Notes under the pieces: model-generated | Seen by the model: the letters and a program-made list of their open reading frames with translations, nothing else | The model's database searches: none | Told to the model about the DNA's origin: nothing | From: Psychroflexus gondwanensis ACAM 44 | GTDB taxonomy: Bacteria > Bacteroidota > Bacteroidia > Flavobacteriales > Flavobacteriaceae | NCBI RefSeq assembly: GCF_000355905.1 | Contig: NZ_APLF01000017.1 | Location: forward strand, 1-61,904 | DNA: 61,904 nt | Direction of reading: 5' to 3' | In this document: positions 27,325-37,900 of the stretch, piece after piece | Numbering within the stretch: position 1 is the stretch's first letter | How the letters are laid out: each line of letters starts with the position of its first letter | Translations under genes and position numbers: made by a program

Positions 27325-28305
27325 ATGGCGCAAATTGAACCTATTTTAGAAGAAAACAAAAATAGATTTGTCCTCTTCCCCATCACACACCCCGACATAT
27401 GGGAATGGTACAAAAAATGTGAGGCGAGCTTCTGGACTGCAGAGGAAATAGATCTCCAACAAGACATCACCGATTGGAAAACCAAACTGAGCGAAGACGA
27501 GAAATATTTCATCAAACATATTCTTGCTTTTTTTGCTGCATCCGATGGAATCGTCAACGAAAATCTTGCTGAAAACTTCGTAAATGAAGTTCAATATACC
27601 GAAGCGAAATTTTTCTACGGATTCCAAATCATGGTGGAAAATATTCATTCTGAAACCTATTCGCTATTGATCGATACCTATGTCGATGACGATAAAGAAA
27701 AGGATCAACTTTTTAAAGCTATTGAGAATTTCCCTGCCATCAAAAAGAAAGCAGATTGGGCCTTACAATGGATCGAATCCGATTCGTTTGCTGAGCGTCT
27801 TATTGCTTTTGCAGCTGTAGAAGGTATCTTTTTCTCTGGTGCTTTTTGTTCAATATTTTGGTTAAAGAAACGTGGCTTGATGCCAGGTCTTACTTTTTCT
27901 AACGAATTGATTTCTAGAGACGAAGGTGTTCATTGTGATTTTGCAGTGCACTTACATAACGAACATTTAGTGAATCAAGTTCCTAAAGAACGAATTAGAG
28001 CGATCATTGTGGATGCTCTAACTATTGAACGCGAATTTGTTACAGAATCTCTTCCAGTAAGCCTTATTGGTATGAATTCTAATCTCATGACACAATATCT
28101 TGAGTTCGTAGCAGACAGGCTGCTATTTGAACTAGGATGTGACAAAGAATATGGAACGGCGAATCCGTTTGACTTTATGGATATGATTTCGCTTCAAGGG
28201 AAAACCAACTTCTTTGAAAAAAGAGTTGGGGAATACCAAAAAGCGGGTGTCATGAACAAAAATAAAGAAGAAGATAGCAAGATTAGCTTCGACGCCGATT
28301 TCTAA
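27325..28305 (+). CDS. nrdB: Ribonucleotide reductase class I small subunit
   Basis: Makes the radical used to reduce ribonucleotides. 326 residues with the di-metal ligands in place: Asp in FFAASDGIV (~74), Glu105 and His108 in VENIHSE, Glu in AVEGIFF, and Glu/His in [10 protein letters not shown]. Tyr112 sits four residues after His108, the position of the radical tyrosine in class Ia/Ib subunits, so this is a tyrosyl-radical type. It is followed after 84 bases by the large subunit on the same strand and preceded by two DnaA boxes. Confidence 0.94.
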   Translation: MAQIEPILEENKNRFVLFPITHPDIWEWYKKCEASFWTAEEIDLQQDITDWKTKLSEDEKYFIKHILAFFAASDGIVNENLAENFVNEVQYTEAKFFYGFQIMVENIHSETYSLLIDTYVDDDKEKDQLFKAIENFPAIKKKADWALQWIESDSFAERLIAFAAVEGIFFSGAFCSIFWLKKRGLMPGLTFSNELISRDEGVHCDFAVHLHNEHLVNQVPKERIRAIIVDALTIEREFVTESLPVSLIGMNSNLMTQYLEFVADRLLFELGCDKEYGTANPFDFMDMISLQGKTNFFEKRVGEYQKAGVMNKNKEEDSKISFDADF

Positions 28306-28389
28306 AATCTGTAAACTTTAGTTTGCTTTTAAATTAGATTATTAATTACCGCAGGGTTTCTTGGCTCTGTACTCTAAATACACTTGATT

Positions 28390-30837
28390 ATGCACGTCAT
28401 TAAAAGAAATGGACAAAAAGAACCTGTAATGTTCGATAAAATTACAGCTAGAATTAGAAAGCTATGCTATGGCTTAAATCCATTGGTAGAGCCCCCAAAA
28501 GTAGCTATGCGTGTTATAGAGGGTCTTTATGATGGTGTGACCACAAGTGAATTGGATAATTTGGCTGCAGAAATTTCTGCGACTATGACGGTGAGCCATC
28601 CCGATTATGCTCATCTTGCTGCTAGAATTTCTGTGTCCAACCTTCATAAAAATACCAAGAAGTCGTTTAGTGAAGTGATGACAGATCTTTATGAGTATGT
28701 GAATCCTCGTAATAATAAAAAATCACCACTTATTGCTGATGACGTTTACAAAATCATCGAGGAAAACAGAGAAGAATTAGACTCTAGAATTATATACAGT
28801 AGAGATTTCAACTACGATTATTTTGGTTTTAAAACTTTAGAAAGATCTTATCTTCTAAAATTGAATGGAAAAATCGTAGAGCGACCTCAGCATATGTTAA
28901 TGCGTGTTTCTCTTGGTATCCACGGTGAAGATTTGGAATCTGCACTGGAGACTTACGAGTTGATGTCCAAAAAGTATTTTACCCACGCGACACCAACCCT
29001 TTTCAATTCTGGAACTCCAAAGCCACAAATGTCATCCTGTTTCTTACTAACAATGAAAGATGATAGTATTGATGGGATTTATGACACTTTAAAACAAACC
29101 GCTAGAATTTCACAATCTGCTGGAGGAATAGGTTTATCTATTCATAACATAAGAGCTACGGGCTCCTATATTGCTGGTACCAATGGAACCTCCAACGGGA
29201 TTGTCCCAATGCTTCGTGTATTTAATGACACTGCAAGATATGTGGACCAAGGTGGAGGAAAACGTAAAGGATCGTTTGCCATGTATGTTGAGCCATGGCA
29301 CGCCGATATTTTTAGTTTTTTGGACCTTAAGAAAAATCACGGTGCAGAAGAAATGAGAGCGCGTGACTTGTTTTATGCGATGTGGATTCCAGACTTGTTT
29401 ATGAAACGTGTAGAGGAAAATTCGACTTGGACCTTAATGTGTCCAAACGAATGCCCAAACCTTTATAATGTTCACGGCGAAGAGTTTGATGAGTTATACC
29501 TCAAATACGAACAAGAAAATAAAGGTCGTAAAACTATAAAGGCTAGAGAGCTTTGGGAGAAAATCTTAGAATCTCAAATTGAAACGGGAACGCCTTATAT
29601 GCTTTATAAGGATGCTGCTAACAGTAAGTCCAACCAAAAGAATCTAGGTACCATTCGGTCTTCCAACTTATGTACCGAAATCATGGAGTACACAAGCCCA
29701 GATGAAGTAGCGGTTTGTAATTTGGCGTCTATCGCCTTACCTATGTTTGTTAAAAACGGTGAGTTCGACCACAAAGAATTATATAAGATTACAAAGCAAG
29801 TCATCAGGAACTTGAACAAGGTAATCGATAGAAACTACTATCCCGTCAAAGAAGCAGAAAATTCTAACATGCGCCATAGACCAGTAGGTCTTGGTATTCA
29901 AGGCTTGGCAGATGCGTTTATCATGTTGAGACTGCCTTTCACCTCTGATGAGGCTAAGAAATTGAATCAAGATATTTTTGAGACTTTATATTTTGCAGCT
30001 GTAGAATCCTCTATGGAATTGGCTAAAATAGAAGGGCCTTACTCCTCTTTTGAGGGGTCACCAATCAGCAAAGGAGAATTTCAATACAACCTTTGGGGTC
30101 TAACTGATAAAGACGTAAGCGGGCGTTGGGACTGGAGTAAATTGAGAGGAAAAGTGATGAAGCACGGAGTACGTAATTCTTTATTAATGGCACCAATGCC
30201 AACAGCATCTACTTCTCAAATCTTAGGAAATAACGAAGCATTTGAACCCTACACGTCAAATATTTATACTCGCCGTGTCCTTTCTGGAGAGTTCATTGTT
30301 GTCAACAAACACTTGTTGAAAGACTTAGTAAGTCTTGGCTTGTGGGATGATGATCTTAAAGATGCCATCATGAGAGCTAACGGCTCTGTACAAGGCATCG
30401 ATATTATTCCAGATGACATCAAAGAATTATATAAAACCGTTTGGGAATTATCAATGAAAGACATTATAGATATGTCCAGACAACGCGGATATTTTATAGA
30501 TCAGTCTCAATCCTTAAACTTATTTATGGAAGGGGCTACGTTCGCCAAACTAACGTCTATGCATTTCTATGCTTGGAAAAGTGGCTTAAAAACAGGAATG
30601 TATTATTTGAGAACCAAGTCTGCAGTAGATGCGATCAAGTTTACTTTGAAAAACGAAAAGAAAGAAAAGGAAGCGCCTAGCCACGTGGCAGAAAATGCGG
30701 CAAAGACTTATCAAGACGCTCAAAGTCAACCCGTAAAAGTCACTGACGATTCTTCATTGAGCCCAGAAGAGCTAAAAGCACTGATCAAGCAGTCCAAAGA
30801 GTCTGAAGGCGACGATTGTCTAATGTGCGGATCATAA
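28390..30837 (+). CDS. nrdA: Ribonucleoside-diphosphate reductase class I large subunit
   Basis: Reduces ribonucleoside diphosphates using the radical from NrdB. The frame is open from 28384, but ATG 28390 (MHVIKRNG) matches the family start, giving 815 residues. An ATP-cone ([20 protein letters not shown]) lies at the N-terminus, so dATP activity control is expected. The catalytic region includes [37 protein letters not shown] (Asn-Cys-Glu) and [13 protein letters not shown]. The C-terminus ends in CLMCGS, the redox-active CxxC pair. A strong terminator follows. Confidence 0.95.
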   Translation: MHVIKRNGQKEPVMFDKITARIRKLCYGLNPLVEPPKVAMRVIEGLYDGVTTSELDNLAAEISATMTVSHPDYAHLAARISVSNLHKNTKKSFSEVMTDLYEYVNPRNNKKSPLIADDVYKIIEENREELDSRIIYSRDFNYDYFGFKTLERSYLLKLNGKIVERPQHMLMRVSLGIHGEDLESALETYELMSKKYFTHATPTLFNSGTPKPQMSSCFLLTMKDDSIDGIYDTLKQTARISQSAGGIGLSIHNIRATGSYIAGTNGTSNGIVPMLRVFNDTARYVDQGGGKRKGSFAMYVEPWHADIFSFLDLKKNHGAEEMRARDLFYAMWIPDLFMKRVEENSTWTLMCPNECPNLYNVHGEEFDELYLKYEQENKGRKTIKARELWEKILESQIETGTPYMLYKDAANSKSNQKNLGTIRSSNLCTEIMEYTSPDEVAVCNLASIALPMFVKNGEFDHKELYKITKQVIRNLNKVIDRNYYPVKEAENSNMRHRPVGLGIQGLADAFIMLRLPFTSDEAKKLNQDIFETLYFAAVESSMELAKIEGPYSSFEGSPISKGEFQYNLWGLTDKDVSGRWDWSKLRGKVMKHGVRNSLLMAPMPTASTSQILGNNEAFEPYTSNIYTRRVLSGEFIVVNKHLLKDLVSLGLWDDDLKDAIMRANGSVQGIDIIPDDIKELYKTVWELSMKDIIDMSRQRGYFIDQSQSLNLFMEGATFAKLTSMHFYAWKSGLKTGMYYLRTKSAVDAIKFTLKNEKKEKEAPSHVAENAAKTYQDAQSQPVKVTDDSSLSPEELKALIKQSKESEGDDCLMCGS

Positions 30838-30858
30838 TATAAACTGCACCTAATTATA

Positions 30859-30890
30859 AAACCCCGGTAAATATAAATTTACTGGGGTTT
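30859..30890 (+). terminator. Terminator of nrdBA
   Basis: AAACCCCGGTAAAT (from 30859) and ATTTACTGGGGTTT (to 30890) form a near-perfect 14-bp stem with a 4-base loop and a T-rich end, 21 bases past the nrdA stop. Confidence 0.82.
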
Positions 30891-30920
30891 TATAATTAGA
30901 TAATTTTGCTATATAATTAA

Positions 30921-31042
30921 GCCGTCTCAAAACCTGTATTCTTGTCATTCTGAATTCATTTCAGAATCTAATTCAGTTCATGATTAATTTGAATAAAGAC
31001 CTTGAAACAAGTTCAAGGTGACCAGAGAAGTTTTGAAGCGGT
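30921..31042. repeat. Dispersed inverted-repeat element between nrdA and the M56 gene
   Basis: A ~122-bp imperfect palindrome. Outer arms GCCGTCTCAAAAC (from 30921) and GTTTTGAAGCGGT (to 31042) and inner arms TCATTCTGAATTCATTTCAG (30945-30964) and CTTGAAACAAGTTCAAGGTG (31001-31020) are related in inverse order. A similar inner arm appears at 36268-36290. It has no coding capacity and looks like a small non-autonomous or structural intergenic element. Confidence 0.6.
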
Positions 31043-31069
31043 TTTTTCTTTGAGCTAATCACTAGATTA

Positions 31070-33343
31070 TTATTCTTTGACTTCTTTTTTGGTGGTAATT
31101 TTTATTAAACCATCCACTTTTTTGGGGTCATAACCAGCTTCTTTTAGGTCATAAGGCGATTTAATAAAGTCAAAAGATTTGATTTGTTCAGGTTTATAAT
31201 TATTCAACGATTTTCCATTTACCTTTTCGCCATCCACTATATAAATAAGCTTTTTGTCAATTGAATTAAGCTCACGCCTATGCTTCATATAAGCATTTTC
31301 TGATTCTGATGTATTGTTAGTATTCTCTTTTTTGGTGTTGATTTTAATTAATCCGTCAATGTCTTTGGGGTCATAACCCGCTTCTTTTATGTCGTTAGGT
31401 GATTTTATAAACTCCATAGATTTGATTTGGTTAGGCTCGATTTTATTTGATGATTTTTGATCTATTTCCTTACCGTCAACTATGTAAATGACAGATCCAT
31501 GCTGGTTCAATGCTGATCTATACTTATCTTGAGAATTTTGAACTTGAGACGCATTTTCCGCACTCCCTTTTTTACTGGTGATTTTAATTACACCTTTAAT
31601 AAAATTTGAATTATAACCTTCGGCTTTAAGTTCTTCTGTAGATTTTAGGAGTTCTACAGATTCTATTTCATTTGTGTTGATATTCACAGTTTTTCCTCTT
31701 TCTGCCTTAACACCATCCACAAATATGACCATATCTTGATTGTCATATTTACTTTTAAAATCTAAGAAAGATCTTTTAGGCTTAGTAGATGCATTTGAGA
31801 GAGAAATGTTTTTAGCTCTTAAAGACTCCTTTGGAGTTTCTGATACTTTGAAATCAGTTATTTTCATCATGGTAACTTTATATTCAGATGTTAACCTAAT
31901 AAATATAGACTCTTCAAAAACCCTGTCTACTGGTTTGATTTTAAGTTCTTTAACCAACTCTAACACGTCTGAAAAATAAGGCTGGGAAAATTCAGATTTT
32001 GTCGTTATAGATAAGGTCTTAGATTTATCATCATATTGATATTCTTCAACTGGAATATAATTGCCAACCAGTTCTTCTTTATCTATCTTTTTCCCATTAA
32101 TGATAAAGTTCTCTGCATTCTTTATCGTCTCATAATTCTTTGCTGAATCCATTTCTGATTTAGATTTAGTTCCTACTCCAAATGGAATCTCGGCATCTTT
32201 AGAGAAGTCTCTGAAGAAATAAACCGGCCTTGAAGCAACATCAGAAGAACTTACAGACCCACTGAAACCATCATTGGTCTCTACAGCCAAGGAAATTGAT
32301 AATAATTTACCCTTAGCTCCAAATCTGACTTCAGAAAAGGTCATATCAATATCAAAATCTTCTTTTAGAAATGAAACGTCAGACTCTATCTCTTCTAGAG
32401 TAGTATTAGCATCGTAAATGACTTCAACCTTCGTGATCTTAGCGTCTGAAGTTGTCACCGATTCTTTAATCTGAGCCTTGGTTTCGACTTGAAAAAGAAG
32501 AAAGAAAACGACTAATAAAGGAGAAACGATAAACAGTTTCCAAAGCGATTGTGTTTGATTGTTTTTGTTGAGCATAGCGATTCTTTTTTTAATGGGGGAT
32601 TGATGAAAGGAATGTTGCAATTGCGATTTGAAATGTTGTTCTGTTATTTTATACAGCGTCATTTGATAGTCTGCTTTTGCAGTTTCTGATACTGCTTTGG
32701 CATCAGCTTCGTATTCTAGATTTAAGACTAAACTTTTTTGATATAACCAGGCAAACGGATTGAACCAAAAGAAACTATTATAAATATGTGACAAAAGAAT
32801 ATCAAAACTGTGTTTATAGACCACATGTGCTTTTTCATGAGCTAAAATGAGTTTCATTTCTTCTTCAGAATAGAGGTTTGGATCATAAACAATATAATTC
32901 AAAAATGAAAAAGCACCTTCTGGAATAGATTGATTGACGTGAATAAAGCCCTCTTTTTTAAATGCTTTAGAACGGTTCAAAACCTTTAAAAGTTTATAGA
33001 ATTTGATCAATAAAAAGGCTATAAATAGTAAGGAAATACCCACGTATATAAGTTCGATGACGGAATTTTCAGTCATAAAAGACCATAACAATTCCATTCT
33101 AGTTCTTGAAATTTCAGTAGTGGCAAATTCAGAAGAAATTGGAATAATGCTAGACGCTGTAAAATTGATTTCTTCAATTTTCGTAAATGTAAAGAGCGGT
33201 AAAATCAAGCTTAACATATATCCCAAATGAAGGTAAGCTCGCTTTAATCTATGGTAAGTTTCGGATTCCAAAAACAGGCTGTAAATCAGCCAGAATAGAG
33301 TTAAAATACAAGAAACTTTAGCTAAGTATATCAATAAGTCCAT
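31070..33343 (-). CDS. M56-family (BlaR1-like) membrane peptidase with plug-like repeats
   Basis: 757 residues. Four hydrophobic segments in the first ~290 residues embed an M56 zinc peptidase site, LAHEKAHVVY (His169, Glu170, His173). This is the sensor architecture of BlaR1/MecR1, which cleaves or triggers cleavage of a BlaI-type repressor; such a repressor gene overlaps by 1 base upstream. Instead of a penicillin-binding sensor, the C-terminal half carries three tandem copies of a module (~55-80 residues) with IVDGK.., ..IKS.EFIKSP.D.KEAGYDPK..GLIKI.TKK. This resembles the plug region of TonB-dependent receptors. The signal sensed is unknown. Confidence 0.85.
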   Translation of the reverse strand: MDLLIYLAKVSCILTLFWLIYSLFLESETYHRLKRAYLHLGYMLSLILPLFTFTKIEEINFTASSIIPISSEFATTEISRTRMELLWSFMTENSVIELIYVGISLLFIAFLLIKFYKLLKVLNRSKAFKKEGFIHVNQSIPEGAFSFLNYIVYDPNLYSEEEMKLILAHEKAHVVYKHSFDILLSHIYNSFFWFNPFAWLYQKSLVLNLEYEADAKAVSETAKADYQMTLYKITEQHFKSQLQHSFHQSPIKKRIAMLNKNNQTQSLWKLFIVSPLLVVFFLLFQVETKAQIKESVTTSDAKITKVEVIYDANTTLEEIESDVSFLKEDFDIDMTFSEVRFGAKGKLLSISLAVETNDGFSGSVSSSDVASRPVYFFRDFSKDAEIPFGVGTKSKSEMDSAKNYETIKNAENFIINGKKIDKEELVGNYIPVEEYQYDDKSKTLSITTKSEFSQPYFSDVLELVKELKIKPVDRVFEESIFIRLTSEYKVTMMKITDFKVSETPKESLRAKNISLSNASTKPKRSFLDFKSKYDNQDMVIFVDGVKAERGKTVNINTNEIESVELLKSTEELKAEGYNSNFIKGVIKITSKKGSAENASQVQNSQDKYRSALNQHGSVIYIVDGKEIDQKSSNKIEPNQIKSMEFIKSPNDIKEAGYDPKDIDGLIKINTKKENTNNTSESENAYMKHRRELNSIDKKLIYIVDGEKVNGKSLNNYKPEQIKSFDFIKSPYDLKEAGYDPKKVDGLIKITTKKEVKE

Positions 33344-33708
33344 TAGCTCTTGTTTTTGATGAGTTCTAAAATATCTTCGAGGTCTTTTTCGGTTATTTTT
33401 TCCTGTTGAGCAAAAAAAGACACCATGCTTTTATAGGAGCCTTCGAAAAACCGATTGGAATTTTGATCCATAACCGTAGCGCTATAGGTTTCTCTTTCTA
33501 TAATAGGATAGTACTGATGGCTTTTACCAAAGGACGTATAGGACACAAAACCCTTCTCTTCCAATTGTCTTACGATCGTAGAAATAGTATTATAATGGTT
33601 CTTGCCTTGAAGTTCTGAAACGATCTCTTTAACAAAAGCCTTTTCGAGCTTCCACAAAACACTCATCACTTCTTCTTCTTTAAGGGTAAGTTTTTCCGGG
33701 TTTTTCAT
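33343..33708 (-). CDS. BlaI/MecI-family transcriptional repressor
   Basis: 121 residues, full length for the family. The winged-helix part reads LTLKEEEVMSVLWKLEKAFVKEIV (shown only in part here: LTLKEEEVMSVLW), NTISTIVRQLEEKG and VSYTSFGKSHQYYPII, followed by a C-terminal dimerisation segment with FFEGSYKSMVSFFAQQE. It precedes the M56 sensor gene with a 1-base overlap, so the two make a sensor-repressor pair that probably controls its own operon. Confidence 0.9.
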   Translation of the reverse strand: MKNPEKLTLKEEEVMSVLWKLEKAFVKEIVSELQGKNHYNTISTIVRQLEEKGFVSYTSFGKSHQYYPIIERETYSATVMDQNSNRFFEGSYKSMVSFFAQQEKITEKDLEDILELIKNKS

Positions 33709-33972
33709 GAGGTGCTATATTTGTATTTCAAATGTAAACTATAAAATCAGTTATATAACTACGAATCCAGTATTTAAAATTTGAATGTCTTTGGACTATT
33801 TAAAAATAATGATCTTAGCCGGCAGGCCTCCTGTTTAGATTCTTTTGAAATTACTACCAAAATAAGAATTGAACGTATTAACTCAATTCTTAGAGAAACA
33901 GTTATCACTCAGCCTAGAAAAAGCTGCTTAAATATGGTATTATTTTCGGGGTAATCACTTTATAGAATTCCT

Positions 33973-33980
33973 TACATTTG
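33973..33980 (+). promoter_or_regulatory. Candidate -7 promoter box of the dGTPase gene
   Basis: TACATTTG matches TAnnTTTG and ends 16 bases before the ATG at 33997. The preceding 260 bases (33709-33972) hold no gene. Confidence 0.45.
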
Positions 33981-33996
33981 ACACAAACTAAAACGC

Positions 33997-35343
33997 ATGC
34001 CAACCTGGGAATCTCTTTTATCACTTAAGCGCCAAGGCGACACCAATAAACGCATACGCAAAGAACAAGATGATACCCGTTTAGGGTTTGAAGTCGATTA
34101 CGATCGCGTTATTTTCTCTTCAGAGTTTAGAAGTTTACAAGATAAAACTCAAGTGATTCCCTTGTCTAAAACCGACTTTGTTCATACGCGATTAACCCAT
34201 AGCCTAGAAGTTTCTGTTGTTGGTAGATCTTTAGGCCGTTTGGTAGGAAAAAAGATCTTAGAGAAACACCCCCAATTACAAGGCACTCACGGTCATCACT
34301 TCAACGATTTTGGAGCAATTGTAGCTGCTGCTGCCTTAGCTCACGATATCGGAAACCCTCCTTTTGGGCACAGTGGAGAACGAGCTATTGGAGATTATTT
34401 CAAATTTGGAAATGGCAAACGATTCAAATCAAAATTATCGGATGTTGTTTATCAGGACTTATCCAAGTTTGAAGGGAACGCCAACGGTTTCAAACTCCTT
34501 TCCGATGACAAATATGGTTCCCCGGGCGGTCTTCGGCTTTCCTATGCAACTTTAGGAGCCTTTACCAAATACCCAAAAGCCTCACTTCCTCACAAACCAA
34601 CCCAACAAGTCGCGGATAAGAAGTTTGGATTCTTTCATCAGCAACAGGAAAAGTTTCAAGATGTTGCAGAGGAATTGGGCTTACAAAAAGTTATGGAAGG
34701 AGATAATATTCGCTACAAACGTCATCCTTTAGCCTTTTTGGTAGAAGCGGCAGATGATATTTGTTATACCATTATCGATTTTGAAGATGGAATCAATCTA
34801 GGTTTAATTCAAGAGGAGTTTGCCTTGGAGTATTTGTCCAAAATTGTTCATAAGAACATAAATACAACCAAGTATTCACAGCTTTCTACTACCAAAAATA
34901 GAATTAGCTACCTAAGATCTTTGGCCATAGGCGCTTTAATTGAGGATGCTGTCGCTCTTTTCATGGAGAATGAAGAAGCTATTTTAAATGGAGATTATCA
35001 CACGGCTTTGCTGGACAAATCCACTTACAAGGTTCAAATAGAGGATATTATCAAGATCAGTATTAAAAACATTTACCAAAGCCAGGAGGTGTTGGACAAA
35101 GAGATTGCTGGCTATAAAATTTTGACTAAGATTTTAGATGATTTTACCACGGCTGTAGAACATGAGCATGCTGGGGAGGCAAGCAATTTCGATAAATTGA
35201 TTCTAAAAAATTTCCTCAAAGACTTTGATTTTTCTGAATCTAAGCTCGAGGATTGGCTTATAGATGTATGTTCTCACGTCGCTTCACTTACCGACAGTAA
35301 TGCCCTTAGAACTTACCGTAAATTAACAGGAAGTGACTTATAG
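33997..35343 (+). CDS. dgt: dGTP triphosphohydrolase (HD superfamily)
   Basis: Splits dGTP (and possibly other dNTPs) to the nucleoside and triphosphate, shaping the dNTP pool. 448 residues. HD-domain metal ligands: His in THSLEVSVVG, His-Asp in LAHDIGNPPFGHSGE, and a later Asp in ADDICYTIIDFEDG. Near the N-terminus, YDRVIFSSEFRSLQDKTQV is a family hallmark. It is monocistronic by position. Its distance from nrdBA is about 3 kb, both concerned with dNTP levels. Confidence 0.9.
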   Translation: MPTWESLLSLKRQGDTNKRIRKEQDDTRLGFEVDYDRVIFSSEFRSLQDKTQVIPLSKTDFVHTRLTHSLEVSVVGRSLGRLVGKKILEKHPQLQGTHGHHFNDFGAIVAAAALAHDIGNPPFGHSGERAIGDYFKFGNGKRFKSKLSDVVYQDLSKFEGNANGFKLLSDDKYGSPGGLRLSYATLGAFTKYPKASLPHKPTQQVADKKFGFFHQQQEKFQDVAEELGLQKVMEGDNIRYKRHPLAFLVEAADDICYTIIDFEDGINLGLIQEEFALEYLSKIVHKNINTTKYSQLSTTKNRISYLRSLAIGALIEDAVALFMENEEAILNGDYHTALLDKSTYKVQIEDIIKISIKNIYQSQEVLDKEIAGYKILTKILDDFTTAVEHEHAGEASNFDKLILKNFLKDFDFSESKLEDWLIDVCSHVASLTDSNALRTYRKLTGSDL

Positions 35344-35446
35344 AAACTAGCCCAAGCTCTCGAGATCCTAAGCAAAAAGTTTAAAACTAACTATGTGACC
35401 GGTTCACTGGTACATTGGTCAACTAGTAAAAGGGTTCACTCCTACA

Positions 35447-36235
35447 TTATTGCGATAAAAACTCTTTTAAAGTGCTCAAAAGCACCTCTGGATGTTCAAT
35501 ATAAGACATATGGCCGCCCGGTAAAACTTCAAGTCTAGTATGCGTGGCCTGAGCAACAGCTCTTGTTGCATCAACATCTATAACTCCGTCTAGAGCCCCT
35601 AAGATTATTAGACTCTTATCGTGCATTTTTTTTAGTACTTCTATTCTTTCTTTTCGATCTCGTAAGCCTTTCAGCGTATTGATAATTCCTTTTTGTGAAC
35701 AGTGTTTAGCTTCAAGGATAGCGATATCGATTTCAGAAGAAAATCGGTCTTGGTCTTGGGGTAAAAATAAGTGTTTTACAGCCATAGCTACAAAAGCTTG
35801 CGGGTATGTTTGTATCATCGCTATCGCTCTATTCCGCTCTTGCTTCCGAATATCAGAATCGGCTAAAGGGGTAGAATTTAAAAGTAGCAGTTTATTGATT
35901 TTGCCTGAAACCCTTCCAAAGCTCGAATCAGCTAAAGCTAAAGCCACATAACCTCCCATAGAATGACCAATGAGGCTAACTTGTTGAAGATTTTCAAATT
36001 GGATTAGGGCTAAAAGGATTTCGGCATAATCCACCATTGTATGGATATATCCAATCGCTTCGGTCTCGCCATGGCCTGGCAAATCTATCGCCAAAACCCT
36101 ATAGTTTTTAGAAAGCCCACTTTGAAGAGTAGTCCACATATTTTTATTTTCTAAAAACCCGTGGATTAAAATAAGAGGCTCGCCAACACCTATAGAGGAA
36201 TAGTGAATTGACGTTTGTTTATAAGTGAATGTCAT
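35447..36235 (-). CDS. Alpha/beta-fold hydrolase
   Basis: 262 residues. Oxyanion motif LIHGFLENKNMW, nucleophile elbow LIGHSMGGYVAL (Ser), catalytic Asp expected in LIILGALDGVIDV and His in LPGGHMSYIEHPE. The closest general shape is the BioH/MenH group. The substrate is not determined by the sequence. It follows aminopeptidase P on the same strand, separated by a repeat element. Confidence 0.85.
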   Translation of the reverse strand: MTFTYKQTSIHYSSIGVGEPLILIHGFLENKNMWTTLQSGLSKNYRVLAIDLPGHGETEAIGYIHTMVDYAEILLALIQFENLQQVSLIGHSMGGYVALALADSSFGRVSGKINKLLLLNSTPLADSDIRKQERNRAIAMIQTYPQAFVAMAVKHLFLPQDQDRFSSEIDIAILEAKHCSQKGIINTLKGLRDRKERIEVLKKMHDKSLIILGALDGVIDVDATRAVAQATHTRLEVLPGGHMSYIEHPEVLLSTLKEFLSQ

Positions 36236-36265
36236 AGATTAAAAGACTACCTCTTAGCATAATTT

Positions 36266-36373
36266 TGTCATCCTGAACTCGTTTCAGGATCTACATTCAT
36301 TTTTCAGTCTCAAATTAAAGATTCTGAAATAAACCTGCCTGGTTGAAACATTCAGGCAGGTTCAGAATGACAA
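36266..36373. repeat. Dispersed inverted-repeat element with strong hairpin
   Basis: The left arm TCATCCTGAACTCGTTTCAG (from 36268) is of the same family as the inner arm at 30945. The right part contains AACCTGCCTG (36332-36341) paired perfectly with CAGGCAGGTT (36353-36362), then TTCAGAATGACAAA, which mirrors the left edge. It may end transcription from the minus-strand pepP gene. Confidence 0.55.
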
Positions 36374-36430
36374 ATAATTTATATATGGGCAGCGTCAAAT
36401 TTTATTTATAAAACGTGTTCCTGTTTCTTC

Positions 36431-37723
36431 TTAAGAATTCATCAAATCCTCTATCTCATCCATTTCGATAGGAATATTAGCCATCAAATTCTTGGGAGCA
36501 CCCTTTTCTTGTATAACCACATCGTCTTCTAGACGTATCCCCATATTTTCCTCTGGCAGATAAATTCCTGGTTCCACAGTGAAAACTTGGTTGGCTTTCA
36601 TCGGTTCGTTAAGTAGACCATAATCATGTGTGTCTAGCCCAATATTATGAGAAGTCCCGTGCATAAAGTATTTTTTATAGGCAGGCCAATCCGGGTTTTC
36701 GTTTTGAACATCTGCCTTGTCTAATAGTCCAAGATTTAGCAACTCGGAGGTCATTAGTTTCCCCACCTCAACGTGGTAATCTTTCCAAATAGTACCAGGA
36801 ACCAATAGATTGGTGGCTTCTTTTTTAACTTTATTTACCGCATTATAAATTTGCTTTTGTCTAACACTGAACTTTCCAGATACAGGAATAGTACGAGACA
36901 TGTCACTTGCATAATTCGCATACTCAGCCCCAACATCTATCAAAATCAAATCACCAGCTTTCAACTGCTCTTTATTTTCTATGTAATGAAGTACAGTTGC
37001 GTTTTTCCCTCCTGCAATAATAGGTGTATAGGAAAAGCCTCGAGATTTATTCATCAAAAATTCATGCATAAACTCAGCTTCCAACTCATACTCCCATTGG
37101 CCTGGTTTGGTATAATCCAAAATTCTTCTGAAGCCTTTTTCAGTAATAGTGCAAGCTTTTTGCATCACCTCTAGTTCTAAAGGATGCTTGATAGAGCGCA
37201 AACGCTGTAAAATAGGATTGCTTTTGGCGACTTGATGGGCGGGATAATTTTCTTTTAACCACTTGTTAAATCGGTCTTCACGAGTTTGAGTAGCATGGTC
37301 TGCTCGATAGTGTTCGTTGGTATTCATATATACCAAGTTACATTGGGTCATCAATTCGTTAAAAACTTTCGGTAAGTCTTTCAACCAATACACCGTTTTT
37401 ATCCCTGTGACTTTAAGCGCTTTTTCCTCATTGAGTTTTTCTCCTTCCCAAACCGCTATATGTGGATTGGTCTCTGTCAGAAATAAAACTTCTCTGTGCT
37501 TAGGATCTGGAGCGTCAGGGAATAACACCAAAATACTTTCTTCTTGGTCTACACCACTGAGGTAATAAATATTTCGATCCTGTTGAAAGGGAATGGTACT
37601 ATCCGCACCAATTGGGTATGTATCATTAGAATTGAATACAGCTAAACTGCTAGGCAGCATCTGACTCATGAAATTTTTTCTATTCTGAATAAACAAATCA
37701 GATTTTATAGGTTCGTATCTCAT
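36431..37723 (-). CDS. pepP: Xaa-Pro aminopeptidase (M24B, aminopeptidase P)
   Basis: Removes an N-terminal residue that precedes proline. 430 residues with the N-terminal creatinase-like domain (~1-170) and the pita-bread catalytic domain. Metal ligands are visible: Asp in LILIDVGAEYANYASDMSRT (two Asp), His in MHGTSHNIGLDTHD, Glu in TVEPGIYLP and Glu in IRLEDDVV. Cytoplasmic, with no signal peptide. It is convergent with no neighbour; its divergent partner is sdhC. Confidence 0.92.
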   Translation of the reverse strand: MRYEPIKSDLFIQNRKNFMSQMLPSSLAVFNSNDTYPIGADSTIPFQQDRNIYYLSGVDQEESILVLFPDAPDPKHREVLFLTETNPHIAVWEGEKLNEEKALKVTGIKTVYWLKDLPKVFNELMTQCNLVYMNTNEHYRADHATQTREDRFNKWLKENYPAHQVAKSNPILQRLRSIKHPLELEVMQKACTITEKGFRRILDYTKPGQWEYELEAEFMHEFLMNKSRGFSYTPIIAGGKNATVLHYIENKEQLKAGDLILIDVGAEYANYASDMSRTIPVSGKFSVRQKQIYNAVNKVKKEATNLLVPGTIWKDYHVEVGKLMTSELLNLGLLDKADVQNENPDWPAYKKYFMHGTSHNIGLDTHDYGLLNEPMKANQVFTVEPGIYLPEENMGIRLEDDVVIQEKGAPKNLMANIPIEMDEIEDLMNS

Positions 37724-37900
37724 AAACTTAAATTTTTTTCAAAGGTAAGAAATGGAAGGTAAAAATTGAATTTGTTAGGTTTTAAGTGGTAATTAAAGGT
37801 TTTCTTGAGACAAATTGGGTTATAAAACTCAAAGGTTTTCGTGAAATTGATTCAATAGGCTTTAAAATTATTCTAAATTATGGCTAAACAACTGGCTTTA

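Noticed and set aside
31070-33708. Beta-lactam resistance regulon
   Set aside because: No beta-lactamase or penicillin-binding domain is encoded nearby, and the M56 protein lacks a penicillin sensor.
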